From Minisyncoccota bacterium (GTDB lineage Bacteria; Patescibacteriota; Microgenomatia; UBA1400; PJMF01), in the NCBI GenBank assembly GCA_018657765.1, contig JABHWM010000005.1, positions 1 to 64,000 of the forward strand: 64,000 bases of DNA. The letters run 5' to 3'. Below are positions 1 to 8,649 of this stretch, one piece after another. The notes under the pieces were generated by a model. That model made no database searches. It saw nothing but the letters and a program-made list of their open reading frames with translations, and was not told the DNA's origin. A program made the position numbers and the translations under genes. Positions within the stretch are counted from its first letter, which is position 1. Each line of letters opens with the position of its first letter.

Positions 1-210
1 AGAGTGTGAATGGCGGTATAATAGAGATAAGAAAAACTTAGAAAAAAAACTAAAATTGATGCTAAATAAACATATTAAGTTACAAAGTAAACAAAAAAAG
101 AAAGGCTAGCTTAGATTTTTATCTGGGCAAGAGCCTATTTAAATATTAAAAATGTTATGACTCTGATCTATCTTTAGAAAAGGTTACTATCAAGAAAGCC
201 CAAGACTGGT

Positions 211-216
211 TATAAT
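211..216 (+). promoter_or_regulatory. -10 box of aspS, leaderless type
   Basis: TATAAT lies 8 nt before the aspS ATG at 225 and no Shine-Dalgarno sequence is visible. Transcription would start at or next to the start codon. The rest of 1-224 shows no convincing gene; a second TATAAT at 17-22 and a 16-codon ATG frame at 58-108 are present but unsupported. Confidence 0.55.
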
Positions 217-224
217 ACCCTTCT

Positions 225-1637
225 ATGACAAAACGTATTCTTATCTCACAAACACCAGAACTAGTAGGAGAAACAATTTTTTTACAAGGTTGGGCAGAAG
301 GTAAAAGAGACCATGGAAAAGTAACTTTTATTGATCTAAGAGATCGATCTGGGGTGATTCAATGTGTTGGAGTTGGAATGATGGGAGAGGTAACTGCAGA
401 GTCAGTAATCTCTATTACTGGACTTGTAAAACAACGCCCAGAAAAACTCATTAATCCCAAATTAAAGACTGGATCTGTAGAGATCGAAGTAAAATCTTAT
501 GAAGTTTTGAATAAATCCAAAGAGTTACCTATCCCTATAAATACAGATGGTAAAGAGATTAGTGAAGAACCTAGACTCAAGTATCGTTATCTAGATTTGA
601 GAAGATCCAGATTACAAAAAGTTATGAAAATGCGTTCTGAGTTTATCAGAGCTATCAGAGATAACTTATATACAGAAGACTTTGTTGAGATAGAAACACC
701 AATGTTAACCAAGTCAACCAAAGAAGGTGCCCGTGATTTTCTAGTTCCTTCTCGTTTCAATCCTGGTAAGTTTTATGCATTACCTCAGAGTCCTCAACAG
801 TACAAACAGCTTTTGATGACATCTGGTTTTGAGAGATATTTTCAGATTGCCAGATGTATTCGTGATGAAGATCTCCGGGCTGATCGTGGTTTTGAGTTTA
901 CTCAATTAGATTTAGAAATGAGTTTTGTAGATCAGCAACAAGTTATGGATTTGGTAGAAGAAACTGTGAAAAAATCAGTTAAGGCAGTTGGTGGAAAGTT
1001 GAAAGACGAGACATTCCCTGTGGTGACTTATCAAGATGCTATGAATAATTATGGAGAAGATCGTTTTGATTTGCGTTCTGAAGAAGAAAAGGAGCAAGGT
1101 GTTTTAGCCTTTGCTTGGGTAGTAAACTTTCCTTTTTTCAAACAAGTAGATAAAAAAGATGTTGCAGAAGTAAGAGATGGTAAGAGTGGTTGGACATTTA
1201 CTCACAATCCTTTTAGTTCTCCTCTTCCAGGTGATAAAGAAGATCATCTAGCTCATGAGAATATCGAGAATATTAAGACAGCTCAATATGACTTGGTATG
1301 TAATGGTTATGAAGTAGGTGGTGGAAGTATCCGGGCTCACAATCCAGAATTACTCCGAGCTACTTTCGAGATTATGGGTTACAGCAATGAGCAGATAGAA
1401 GAAGGCGTGGGTCATATGCTCAAGGCTTTTGAACTAGGAACTCCTCCTCATGGCGGAATTGCCCTAGGATTAGATCGTCTAGTAATGCTTTTGGCTGGAG
1501 AAGAATCTTTGAAAGAAGTAATTGCTTTTCCGATGAGTTCTACTGGAAAAACTTCTGTAATGGATGCTCCTAATGGAGTTTCTGAAGAGCAACTGGCAGA
1601 ACTTTCTTTGGCGGTGAAGTTTAAAAAAGAAGATTAG
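225..1637 (+). CDS. aspS: Aspartyl-tRNA synthetase lacking the GAD domain
   Basis: Class II aminoacyl-tRNA synthetase that charges tRNA-Asp (or also tRNA-Asn if non-discriminating). Residues 1-105 form the OB-fold anticodon-binding domain. Motif 2 runs from RDEDLRADRGFEFTQLD at about 213-229, and motif 3 is in the C-terminal GLDRLVMLL. The C-terminal IAFPM and GAPSP-like region is of bacterial type. At 470 aa it is about 120 residues shorter than usual bacterial AspRS: after the YGEDRFDLR stretch (about 276-284) only a dozen residues precede FAWVVNFPFF, where the GAD insertion normally sits. Start ATG 225 follows a -10 box with no leader. Housekeeping identity is firm; tRNA specificity cannot be read from sequence alone. 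Confidence 0.97.
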   Translation: MTKRILISQTPELVGETIFLQGWAEGKRDHGKVTFIDLRDRSGVIQCVGVGMMGEVTAESVISITGLVKQRPEKLINPKLKTGSVEIEVKSYEVLNKSKELPIPINTDGKEISEEPRLKYRYLDLRRSRLQKVMKMRSEFIRAIRDNLYTEDFVEIETPMLTKSTKEGARDFLVPSRFNPGKFYALPQSPQQYKQLLMTSGFERYFQIARCIRDEDLRADRGFEFTQLDLEMSFVDQQQVMDLVEETVKKSVKAVGGKLKDETFPVVTYQDAMNNYGEDRFDLRSEEEKEQGVLAFAWVVNFPFFKQVDKKDVAEVRDGKSGWTFTHNPFSSPLPGDKEDHLAHENIENIKTAQYDLVCNGYEVGGGSIRAHNPELLRATFEIMGYSNEQIEEGVGHMLKAFELGTPPHGGIALGLDRLVMLLAGEESLKEVIAFPMSSTGKTSVMDAPNGVSEEQLAELSLAVKFKKED

Positions 1638-1685
1638 GCTTTTCTGTACCTAGAGTATTTTCTTTAAAGTCCTTACAATAAATTA

Positions 1686-2684
1686 GTGAAGAAATCTAAT
1701 AAATATTTTTGGAGTTGGTTTTATTTTGTTTTTGTATTGTTAGTTATTACCTCAATAACTTGGTGGTTAGCTGTAAAAAAAGGAGTGTTTTATCAAGAAC
1801 CAAAGCATTCTGTTACTCTGTTTACAACAACTGAATTACCCTTTATTGAAGCAACTCCCTCGGCAGAGTTTGCTGGATCACCAAAAGAACTGGAAGAATA
1901 TATTTCTGCCAAAGCTTTCTTTGTAGTAGATAACACTACTAAGACTGTTATTTTAGAAAAAAATCCTCAGTTACCACTTCCTCCAGCATCAACTACGAAA
2001 TTAATGACTATTTTATCGGCATTAAAACTTTATGACTTAGATGAAATAGTGACTGTTTCTACAGCCTCAGCCTTAGATCATGATGGTGGAGGTCTTTTTC
2101 CATTAGAGAGAATTAAAGTTAGAGATCTGGCAGCAGCAGCATTAGTCCAATCAGCAAATGATGCAGCCTTTGCTTTGGCAGATAATTTTTATAGAGAGAA
2201 TGACGAAATTCTAGGAGCTGGATCATTTGTGAAAGAAATGAACAAAAATGCTCAAGCTTTACATCTAACTAGTACCCGTTTTGAAAATCCTGTTGGTTAT
2301 GATCATCCGGATAATATTAGTACGGCTCGTGATCTGGCTGTGTTAACAATGAGAGTTTTCAAGGAAGCTCCTATTGCAGAATGGATGGGTCTGCGTAGCT
2401 ATATAGCAGAAAATGAAACTGGTTCTATAAGACACTTCTTATTTTCAACAAATGTCTTACTGGGCAGAGAAGAAGGAGTTATTGCCGGAAAAACAGGAAC
2501 AACTCCTCTTGCAAAAGAAGTTCTTATAACAATCTCAAAAATAAAAAATCACGAATATATCATTGTTATTTTGGGCAGTGATGATAGATATAATGATACA
2601 AAAATACTGCTTCATTATGTTAGAGATAACATTCAGTGGAAAGAAGTCGAGTTTCCTCTCCAAATTATAGGAAAAGATCTGTAG
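1686..2684 (+). CDS. D-alanyl-D-alanine carboxypeptidase (S11 family, membrane anchored)
   Basis: Penicillin-binding-protein-type serine peptidase that trims the terminal D-Ala of peptidoglycan pentapeptides outside the membrane. All three S11 motifs are present: STTK (S102-K105), SAN (156-158) and KTG in the segment GKTGTT near residue 269. A single N-terminal membrane helix spans about residues 11-30, so the enzyme is anchored from its N-terminus rather than by the C-terminal amphipathic helix of PBP5. The start is GTG at 1686. It lies 48 bp after aspS and 9 bp before the next gene, so it is probably cotranscribed. Relatives are DacA, DacC and DacF; I cannot choose among these names. Confidence 0.9.
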   Translation: MKKSNKYFWSWFYFVFVLLVITSITWWLAVKKGVFYQEPKHSVTLFTTTELPFIEATPSAEFAGSPKELEEYISAKAFFVVDNTTKTVILEKNPQLPLPPASTTKLMTILSALKLYDLDEIVTVSTASALDHDGGGLFPLERIKVRDLAAAALVQSANDAAFALADNFYRENDEILGAGSFVKEMNKNAQALHLTSTRFENPVGYDHPDNISTARDLAVLTMRVFKEAPIAEWMGLRSYIAENETGSIRHFLFSTNVLLGREEGVIAGKTGTTPLAKEVLITISKIKNHEYIIVILGSDDRYNDTKILLHYVRDNIQWKEVEFPLQIIGKDL

Positions 2685-2693
2685 AATAAGGAT

Positions 2694-3791
2694 ATGGCTT
2701 CTAATCTTCAACCACCTACAGCAAATCTGACTACAGCGACAAGATTTGGTCGTTTATTTGTCAAATATGGGACAGTTACTTTAGTGTCTTTAATGGTTGG
2801 TAGAATGTTATTGGTGTCTTTTGTTGCTTATTGGAAAGCAACTCATCCAGAACCACCACCACCGCCAACTATTGGTTTTGGTGTTTTGCCGGCTCTTACT
2901 TTTCCTGAAAAAAAAGAATCAGAAAGACCTACCAGTTATAAACTAGAGACTGGTCTGGGTAGTCGTTTACCAGAATTTGATATTGATAGGGCAAAGGTAT
3001 TTTTAATGCCAAAATCTATTGCTAGCCTCTTGGCAGATAAAGAAGTAAAGGAAGTTGCTGCTACCTATGGATTTATTTTTGAACCACAGCTTCTAGATAG
3101 TCGTACTTATCGTTGGACAAAAACTGGGGCTTTGGATTCTAGTTTAGAAATAGATACTCAGAACAAAACTTTCTTATACAAGACCAACTATCTTTCCAAA
3201 CCAGAGTTGATCACTAACACTCGTAGAACTCCAGAAGAATATGAAGCAGTTAGAAGGCTAAAGTCATTTTTGGATAAAACAGATCTTTTGGCAGATGATA
3301 TAGCTACTAGCTCTGGTGACGTAGTATTTTTAAAGTCTATTGGTGGAGAGTTAGAAGAAGCTTTCTCTCTTTCTGATGCAGATTTTATTCAAGTAAATCT
3401 AGATAGAACAATGATTGATGAAGAGTATGAAATGTATAATCCAGAGCCAGAAAATGGAGTTGTTACAGCGATAATATCTGGTGTTTTATCTGGTCAAGAA
3501 AGTATTGTTGATCTTGAGTATCACTACAAGCCAGTTGATTATGAGCAGATGGAAACTTATCCAGTTCGTTCTGCAAAATCTGCTTGGCAAGTTCTACAAT
3601 CTGGAAATGGCTTTGTTGCAGAAAAAGGAACTTCGCAAGAAGCAGTAATCAGAGATGTAGATATTGGATACTATGAAGATTGGGATAATGAACAAGAATA
3701 TCTTCAACCAATCTATGTTTTTACAGGTGATAATGGGTTTGTTGGGTATGTCTCTGCTATAGATACCCGTTATATTAACGAAGAAAATTAA
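2694..3791 (+). CDS. Single-pass membrane protein of unknown function
   Basis: 365 aa. An N-terminal hydrophobic helix (about residues 26-48) is followed by a short proline run (PPPPP near 56) and a soluble, acidic, presumably extracytoplasmic domain. The last 90 residues, with a repeated pattern of long beta-strand stretches and 'GYYEDWDNEQEYLQPIYVF', loosely recall YycH/YycI or PepSY-type regulatory domains; that is only an impression. It sits 9 bp after the carboxypeptidase gene and 21 bp before gltX, which suggests cotranscription and perhaps a cell-wall role. No catalytic motif was recognised. Confidence 0.75.
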   Translation: MASNLQPPTANLTTATRFGRLFVKYGTVTLVSLMVGRMLLVSFVAYWKATHPEPPPPPTIGFGVLPALTFPEKKESERPTSYKLETGLGSRLPEFDIDRAKVFLMPKSIASLLADKEVKEVAATYGFIFEPQLLDSRTYRWTKTGALDSSLEIDTQNKTFLYKTNYLSKPELITNTRRTPEEYEAVRRLKSFLDKTDLLADDIATSSGDVVFLKSIGGELEEAFSLSDADFIQVNLDRTMIDEEYEMYNPEPENGVVTAIISGVLSGQESIVDLEYHYKPVDYEQMETYPVRSAKSAWQVLQSGNGFVAEKGTSQEAVIRDVDIGYYEDWDNEQEYLQPIYVFTGDNGFVGYVSAIDTRYINEEN

Positions 3792-3812
3792 TTCTAATTT
3801 GGAAAGTTGTTT

Positions 3813-5249
3813 ATGAGTCAGGTAGTAAGAACAAGAATGGCCCCTAGTCCAACTGGAGAGTTACATGTTGGTAGTATGGCGATGTTGCTGAAGAATTATG
3901 CTTGGGCAAAAAGAAATAACGGTAAATTTATTCTTAGAATAGAAGATACTGACAAAGTTAGAGAAGTCCCTGGATCTTTGGAAGAAATCAAGAAAGTTAT
4001 TCTTGATTATGGTCTTGATTGGGATGAGGGTCCAGATAGAGGTGGTGATTTTGGTCCATATATTCAGTCAGAGAGACTAGAAATATATAAAGAGAAGGCT
4101 TTAGAGTTAGTCAATAATGGTAAAGCTTATTATTGTTTTTGTACCAAAGAGCGTTTGGAACAAGTTAGAGAAGAACAAAAAGCCAATAAGCAAGCTCCCA
4201 AATATGACAAACATTGTCGTCATTTATCTGCCGAAGAAGCTTTATCTCGTAGAAAAGCCGGTGAGTCTTATGTAATTCGTCTTAAAGTACCAGAAAACAA
4301 AACGGTAGTTATTGATGATCTTTTACGTGGAGATATAGAGATTAATTCTGATCAGGTAGATGATCAAGTTTTACAGAAATCAGATGGTTTTCCTACTTAT
4401 CATTTGGCAGTGGTTATAGATGATTACCTGATGAAAATAAGCCATATTATGCGTGGAGAAGAATGGATTAGTTCTGCGCCAAAACATGTGCTTTTATATG
4501 AGGCTTTTGGTTGGGAAAAACCTGTGTTTGCTCATATTCCTATATTCTTGAATCCTGATGGAAAAGGAAAGATGAGTAAGAGAAAAGGGACAGTTTCTTC
4601 TCGTTCATTTTTGGAAAGAGGTTATCTTCCTGAAGCATTACTTAATTTTTTTATGATCCTTGGCTGGGCTAAAGAAGATCAAGAAGAGGTCATGACTTTG
4701 GCAGAGTATGTTGAAGCTTTTGATCCTAAAGACATGAGTTCAAAATCTGTGGCTTTTGATATGAAAAAACTAGATTGGTTAAATGGTGTTTATATTAGAA
4801 AACTTTCTATGGAAGAGCTAAAAGAAAAAGTTGCACCTTTTTTACCAGCAGAATTTCCAACACAGAAATTAGATAAAATTTTACCTCTTATTTCAAAAAG
4901 ATTAGTAACGCTTCTGGATATTAATGAGTTGACTAAGTTTTTCTATATTGATGAGACACCAGAAACTAAACTTTTACTGAAAAGATCAGATGAAGCTGGG
5001 GTTATAGATCAGTTAGAAAAGACTATTGAGCTGCTTTCTTCTATTGAAGACTGGCAAACAGAGTCTATAGAAAAAGTGATGAGATCTATTCAAGAAAAGC
5101 ATGATTGGCATCGTGGTCAATTTTTTATGATGATCAGATTGGCAGTTACTGGTAGAAAAGCAACTCCTCCATTGTTTGAGACAATGGATGTTTTAGGTAA
5201 AGAAAAAGTACTAGCTAGATTGAAGAAAGCTATTGCACAAATAAGTTAA
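3813..5249 (+). CDS. gltX: Glutamyl-tRNA synthetase
   Basis: Class I synthetase that charges tRNA-Glu, and possibly tRNA-Gln if an amidotransferase route operates. The HIGH-type motif is HVGS in PSPTGELHVGS near the N-terminus, and the KMSKS-type motif is KMSKRKG. A zinc-binding set of the form CxC...CxH is visible (CFC then CRH), as in E. coli GluRS. I start at ATG 3813: a GGAAAG Shine-Dalgarno (3801-3806) is well spaced from it, whereas the in-frame TTG at 3807 abuts that site. The length of 478 aa is normal. It ends 24 bp before the next gene. Confidence 0.96.
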   Translation: MSQVVRTRMAPSPTGELHVGSMAMLLKNYAWAKRNNGKFILRIEDTDKVREVPGSLEEIKKVILDYGLDWDEGPDRGGDFGPYIQSERLEIYKEKALELVNNGKAYYCFCTKERLEQVREEQKANKQAPKYDKHCRHLSAEEALSRRKAGESYVIRLKVPENKTVVIDDLLRGDIEINSDQVDDQVLQKSDGFPTYHLAVVIDDYLMKISHIMRGEEWISSAPKHVLLYEAFGWEKPVFAHIPIFLNPDGKGKMSKRKGTVSSRSFLERGYLPEALLNFFMILGWAKEDQEEVMTLAEYVEAFDPKDMSSKSVAFDMKKLDWLNGVYIRKLSMEELKEKVAPFLPAEFPTQKLDKILPLISKRLVTLLDINELTKFFYIDETPETKLLLKRSDEAGVIDQLEKTIELLSSIEDWQTESIEKVMRSIQEKHDWHRGQFFMMIRLAVTGRKATPPLFETMDVLGKEKVLARLKKAIAQIS

Positions 5250-5273
5250 TTTCTGTATTAAAAAATAAAATAT

Positions 5274-6119
5274 ATGGCAAAGAAAAAAATCACTCCATTA
5301 ACAAAAGAAGAGTTTCTAAAAAAAGTTAAACAACTTAATTTAAAAACTACTTCTCAACAGTTGTTAGCAGCTTTATCTTTGGCAGGGCAGATAGCTATGA
5401 ATCAGCCCAACGTTCAAGGACAGGTGCCTCAAGTTTATGCTATGGAGAAAGAAGATTCAGACGAGATTGTTTCTCAAGTTTCAAAAGAGGAACATGATGA
5501 GATTTTTGCCAAAATGGTAGGAATGGTTAATCGTCCATCAGGTCATTTAGCCAAGGATGAAGAACTCTATTTAGAACAACAACTCTCTGATATTCTTGAT
5601 TTTGAGGTAACTGCAGAGCTAGATGAACATCGTCTTAATCATAGTCTTGGAATTATGGGTGGTGAACAACATTTACAGCGTTTTGCTGGTGATGTTTTAT
5701 CTGGACATGATGCTTATCAAGAAGCAGGTATTGCCCCAGGTAGGGGAGCTTTTGGTTGGTTTACAGAGAACGGAAAGCTTTCTGAAAAAGCTATTCAACA
5801 AGAGAAATATTATTTTGCAGTTCAGACACTTTATCTACCAGAATGGAATACAAGTTATAAAGATCTAAAACCTTGGTACAAATTTCGCAAAATGATTATG
5901 ATTAACCCTTCAGAATCTGTAGCTGTTGTGGGTGTTGTTGGTGATGCTGGTCCTGCTCAGTGGGTCAAGAAACAATTTGGTGGTTCTCCAGAGGTTATCC
6001 GTGAAGGAAAAGTTTGGAGTCCAAAGAGTAAAGGTAAAATTATTTTATGGTTTGTTGATGATCCAGAAGATAAAATTCCTTTGGGTCCTATTGATCTGAG
6101 CTGGGAAAATCTTCAATGA
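5274..6119 (+). CDS. Putative double-psi beta-barrel protein
   Basis: 281 aa, with a short hydrophobic stretch (about 27-45) that is too polar for a clear membrane helix. The C-terminal half has the pattern 'INPSESVAVVGVVGDAGPAQW' spread over about residues 207-227. A hydrophobic strand followed by GDxGP recalls the double-psi barrel of RlpA/3D-type wall-associated proteins. That assignment is inference from one motif. The gene overlaps ybeY by 4 bp (ATGA), so the two are translationally coupled. The start ATG 5274 has no clear Shine-Dalgarno. Function is unknown; a role at the cell wall would be a guess. Confidence 0.6.
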   Translation: MAKKKITPLTKEEFLKKVKQLNLKTTSQQLLAALSLAGQIAMNQPNVQGQVPQVYAMEKEDSDEIVSQVSKEEHDEIFAKMVGMVNRPSGHLAKDEELYLEQQLSDILDFEVTAELDEHRLNHSLGIMGGEQHLQRFAGDVLSGHDAYQEAGIAPGRGAFGWFTENGKLSEKAIQQEKYYFAVQTLYLPEWNTSYKDLKPWYKFRKMIMINPSESVAVVGVVGDAGPAQWVKKQFGGSPEVIREGKVWSPKSKGKIILWFVDDPEDKIPLGPIDLSWENLQ

Positions 6120-6505
6120 TAAAAATAAATTTCTTTATTGGTTCCCGTTATCCAGTTTCTAGAAAAATGCTTCGTAAGTCGGTAGAAGAAACCTTGAAAA
6201 AAAACGGAGTAGATCATGCTCAAGTAGATGTCTCTATAGTTGGTGATAGAAAAATACAAACTCTTAATGAAACAAAACTAAAACACAAGGGAAAAACAGA
6301 CGTTCTTTCGTTTCCACATCATGATAAAAAACAACTAAATGAAATTCCTTTACCAGAAGAGATACCTCCTCACTTGGGGGATGTAGTTATTAGTTTTCCA
6401 GAAGCAATCAGAATGGCAAAGAAGTTTGGGAAAAGAGTAGATGAACAGCTTTGTTTCTATCTTGAACATGGGCTTATGCATCTGTTAGGGTATCATCACG
6501 ACTAA
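6116..6505 (+). CDS. ybeY: Endoribonuclease YbeY (rRNA maturation factor)
   Basis: Zinc-dependent single-strand endoribonuclease needed in most bacteria for 16S rRNA 3'-end maturation and ribosome quality control. The UPF0054 signature is complete: HGLMHLLGYHHD at the C-terminus supplies the H-x3-H-x5-H zinc ligands. At 129 aa it is short, because the chain ends at the aspartate directly after the last histidine, where most homologues carry a further helix. It overlaps the previous gene by 4 bp and precedes dnaX by 9 bp. Confidence 0.93.
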   Translation: MIKINFFIGSRYPVSRKMLRKSVEETLKKNGVDHAQVDVSIVGDRKIQTLNETKLKHKGKTDVLSFPHHDKKQLNEIPLPEEIPPHLGDVVISFPEAIRMAKKFGKRVDEQLCFYLEHGLMHLLGYHHD

Positions 6506-6514
6506 AGAATAAAT

Positions 6515-8218
6515 ATGGCTTGGCACAGAAAACATCGTCCTCATCTTGTTAAAGAATTACATCTCACTCCAGTGCGAGAGGCTTTGGAAAAGTTAATGAC
6601 AAAAAAAACTTTCCCTCAGGTTTTCTTGTTTGCAGGTCCCAAGGGGACTGGTAAAACTTCTGCTTCAAGAATTTTGGGAGCAATGTTAAATGATCCCAAG
6701 AATGAAGAAGTCGTTGATGCTTTATTTTTCAAAAAACCACTCAAAAAAGCCAAATCATTAGTAGATCCAGATACTGACTCAGATTTTTCCAAAAGAGTTT
6801 ATCAAGGATCATCTTTTGTTGTTCAGGAAATGGATGCTGCTTCACATAGAGGTATAGATGATGTTAGAGCTCTTAAAGAAAGAGCTATGTTGCCTCCACA
6901 GGAGGGTAAAATCACTGTTTATATTCTTGATGAGGCTCACATGTTAACTACAGAAGCATTCAACGCTTTACTGAAGTTACTGGAAGAACCTCCAGCTCAT
7001 GCTTTATTTATTCTTGCGACAACTGAGCTTCACAAAATACCAGAAACAATTGTCTCTCGCAGTAGGCATATTCCTTTTAGGAAAGCTACTGATGAAGAGC
7101 TAACTTTGGCTTTGGGTTCTGTTTTGAAAAAAGAAAAAATAGAAGCAGATGCAGATGCTATAGAAGCTATTGTCCAGCGTGCTGATGGAAGTTTCCGGGA
7201 TGGAGTAAAGATTTTGGAATCTGTTGCTGATGATGAAAAAATAGTTTTGGAGACAGTAGAAAAGATTTTGGGAAAAAGTGTCGAGCCTTTTTTACAAGAT
7301 ATTTTACAGCTTGTTTTTGATAAAGATTCTACAGGAGTGAGTAGTGGAATTAATGATTTACGTCAACAAAAATTTTCTGAAAAATATGTTTATAAAGTTT
7401 TGTTCTCAATGCTTCATAAATCTCTTTTACAAGATCTTGAAGTAGTAGAAGGCAAGCCACTATTTACTCAAAAAATAGCTCGTTTTTTAATTCAAGAGTT
7501 ACTCAAAGCAAACCTTGATGCTTTTTCTCCTATTACTTTTCTTTCTTTAGAAGTTAAACTCTTAGAACTTATTGAGAGAGCTCAACAAAAATCAGGTGGT
7601 AAAACATCTTTAAAGACTAATACTTCCAAAAAAAAAATCTCTAAACAGGTCGTAAGCTCAAAAATGGTTAATAAGGCTGATGTTTCTGTAAAAGAAGAAG
7701 CTCCTATTGAAGAAGTTGATGAGTTTTATGCAATAGAATCGGAAAATTTGGTATCAGATATAAAAATAGATGAGGATAACTCTGAGTCTTTATTGAAAAC
7801 AAATAAAAATAACCTAAAAGACAATTTGCCAGAGGAAAAAGAAGAAAAAGATGAAGAAGAAGTTTTTCACTTAACTGAAGAAATCCAAGGTTTAGCCAAA
7901 ATTTTGATAGAACAGTGGGACAGGTTTTTACAGGTAGTCCAAGACAAAAATCCAACAGTTTCTGCACTACTCAGATCTAGTAAGCCCTCTATTAATGATA
8001 CTGGAATGCCAGAAGTATCTGTTTATTACCAGTTTCATAAAGAACAGCTGCAGCAGCAAAAATATATGAGTTTATTGGGAGAATGCGTAAAGGATATAGT
8101 AGGAAGTAGTTTACCTCTTCAGGTTGTTTTACAGGTTGCTCCAGTAAAAGCAACTCTGGTAGAAGTAGAAAATCCCTCTCCTCAATTGTCTCAATTAGCA
8201 TCAGAAGCTTTAATGTAG
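6515..8218 (+). CDS. dnaX: DNA polymerase III subunit tau/gamma (zinc cysteines absent)
   Basis: Clamp-loader ATPase of the replisome. Walker A is GPKGTGKT (41-48), Walker B is ILDEAH (137-142) and the SRS arginine-finger motif follows at 181-183. The region between Walker A and the MDAASHRGIDDVR segment (about 106-118) has no cysteine; the usual C-x9-C-x2-C-x2-C zinc module is replaced by a lysine- and aspartate-rich stretch. After domain III (to about 370) comes a low-complexity charged linker (about 372-450) and a C-terminal tau-like domain. An A10 tract at codons 372-375 could give a shortened gamma-like product. At 567 aa it fits a full-length tau. Confidence 0.95.
   Translation: MAWHRKHRPHLVKELHLTPVREALEKLMTKKTFPQVFLFAGPKGTGKTSASRILGAMLNDPKNEEVVDALFFKKPLKKAKSLVDPDTDSDFSKRVYQGSSFVVQEMDAASHRGIDDVRALKERAMLPPQEGKITVYILDEAHMLTTEAFNALLKLLEEPPAHALFILATTELHKIPETIVSRSRHIPFRKATDEELTLALGSVLKKEKIEADADAIEAIVQRADGSFRDGVKILESVADDEKIVLETVEKILGKSVEPFLQDILQLVFDKDSTGVSSGINDLRQQKFSEKYVYKVLFSMLHKSLLQDLEVVEGKPLFTQKIARFLIQELLKANLDAFSPITFLSLEVKLLELIERAQQKSGGKTSLKTNTSKKKISKQVVSSKMVNKADVSVKEEAPIEEVDEFYAIESENLVSDIKIDEDNSESLLKTNKNNLKDNLPEEKEEKDEEEVFHLTEEIQGLAKILIEQWDRFLQVVQDKNPTVSALLRSSKPSINDTGMPEVSVYYQFHKEQLQQQKYMSLLGECVKDIVGSSLPLQVVLQVAPVKATLVEVENPSPQLSQLASEALM
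7628..7637 (+). promoter_or_regulatory. A10 slippery tract in dnaX
   Basis: Ten consecutive A residues read in frame as AAA AAA AAA A. A transcript with one extra A would read K K K N L then TAA; one with an A missing would read K K K S L N R S then TAA. Either way the product would end at 376 or 379 aa, just after domain III. This matches the layout of Thermus thermophilus dnaX, where polymerase slippage on an A9 run makes gamma. The tract is seen; slippage is inferred. Confidence 0.5.
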
Positions 8219-8302
8219 GTTTTTTTATAGTACAATCAGAACAAGAACAAAATAAGAAATATTATTTATTATTATAAAAATATAGTTGAAAGGAATTAAA
8301 TA

Positions 8303-8584
8303 ATGGCAAATCCATTGAAAGCCCTAGGAGATTTAAATAATCTTCGACAACAGGCAAAAAAAATGCAACAAGAACTTTCTGGAGAAGAAATTCGTGTAGA
8401 AGAAGGTGATATTGTTGTTGTTATTTCTGGTGATCAAAAAATCAAACAATTTTCAGTACAAGGAATTAGCAGTGCTGAAGCTGTTGAAGTTTTGAATAAA
8501 GCAATTAAAAAATCTCAAGAAATTGCTGCCAAAAAACTTCAGTCTATGACTGGTGGTTTGGGTGGTATGTTCGGTGGAAAATAG
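8303..8584 (+). CDS. ybaB: YbaB/EbfC family nucleoid-associated protein
   Basis: Small DNA-binding protein, usually encoded directly after dnaX, as here (84 bp gap). The 93 aa show the family pattern: an N-terminal amphipathic helix (LRQQAKKMQQEL), a central beta-sheet (VVVISGDQKIKQFSV), a second helix and a glycine- and methionine-rich tail (MTGGLGGMFGGK). A Shine-Dalgarno AAAGGA (about 8289-8294) stands at good spacing before the ATG. A rho-independent terminator follows immediately. The usual third partner, recR, is not next; rdgB is. Confidence 0.93.
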   Translation: MANPLKALGDLNNLRQQAKKMQQELSGEEIRVEEGDIVVVISGDQKIKQFSVQGISSAEAVEVLNKAIKKSQEIAAKKLQSMTGGLGGMFGGK

Positions 8585-8609
8585 ATTTTTATTTATTAAA
8601 ATAGTAAAG

Positions 8610-8635
8610 AGGCCTCTATTATGGGGCCTTTTTTT
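8610..8635 (+). terminator. Rho-independent terminator after ybaB
   Basis: A 7-bp stem (8610-8616 with 8623-8629, one G-T pair) with a 6-nt loop is followed by a run of seven T residues. It ends the dnaX-ybaB unit 25 bp after the ybaB stop codon. Confidence 0.85.
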
Positions 8636-8649
8636 GAAAGTTTTCTAAT

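Noticed and set aside
58..108. A 16-codon ATG frame downstream of a TATAAT at 17-22, as a possible leader peptide for aspS
   Set aside because: No attenuator hairpin and no run of Asp codons; aspS has its own promoter at 211-216.
3807..3812. TTG start for gltX two codons before the chosen ATG
   Set aside because: The Shine-Dalgarno GGAAAG at 3801-3806 directly abuts the TTG, leaving no spacing; ATG 3813 has normal spacing.
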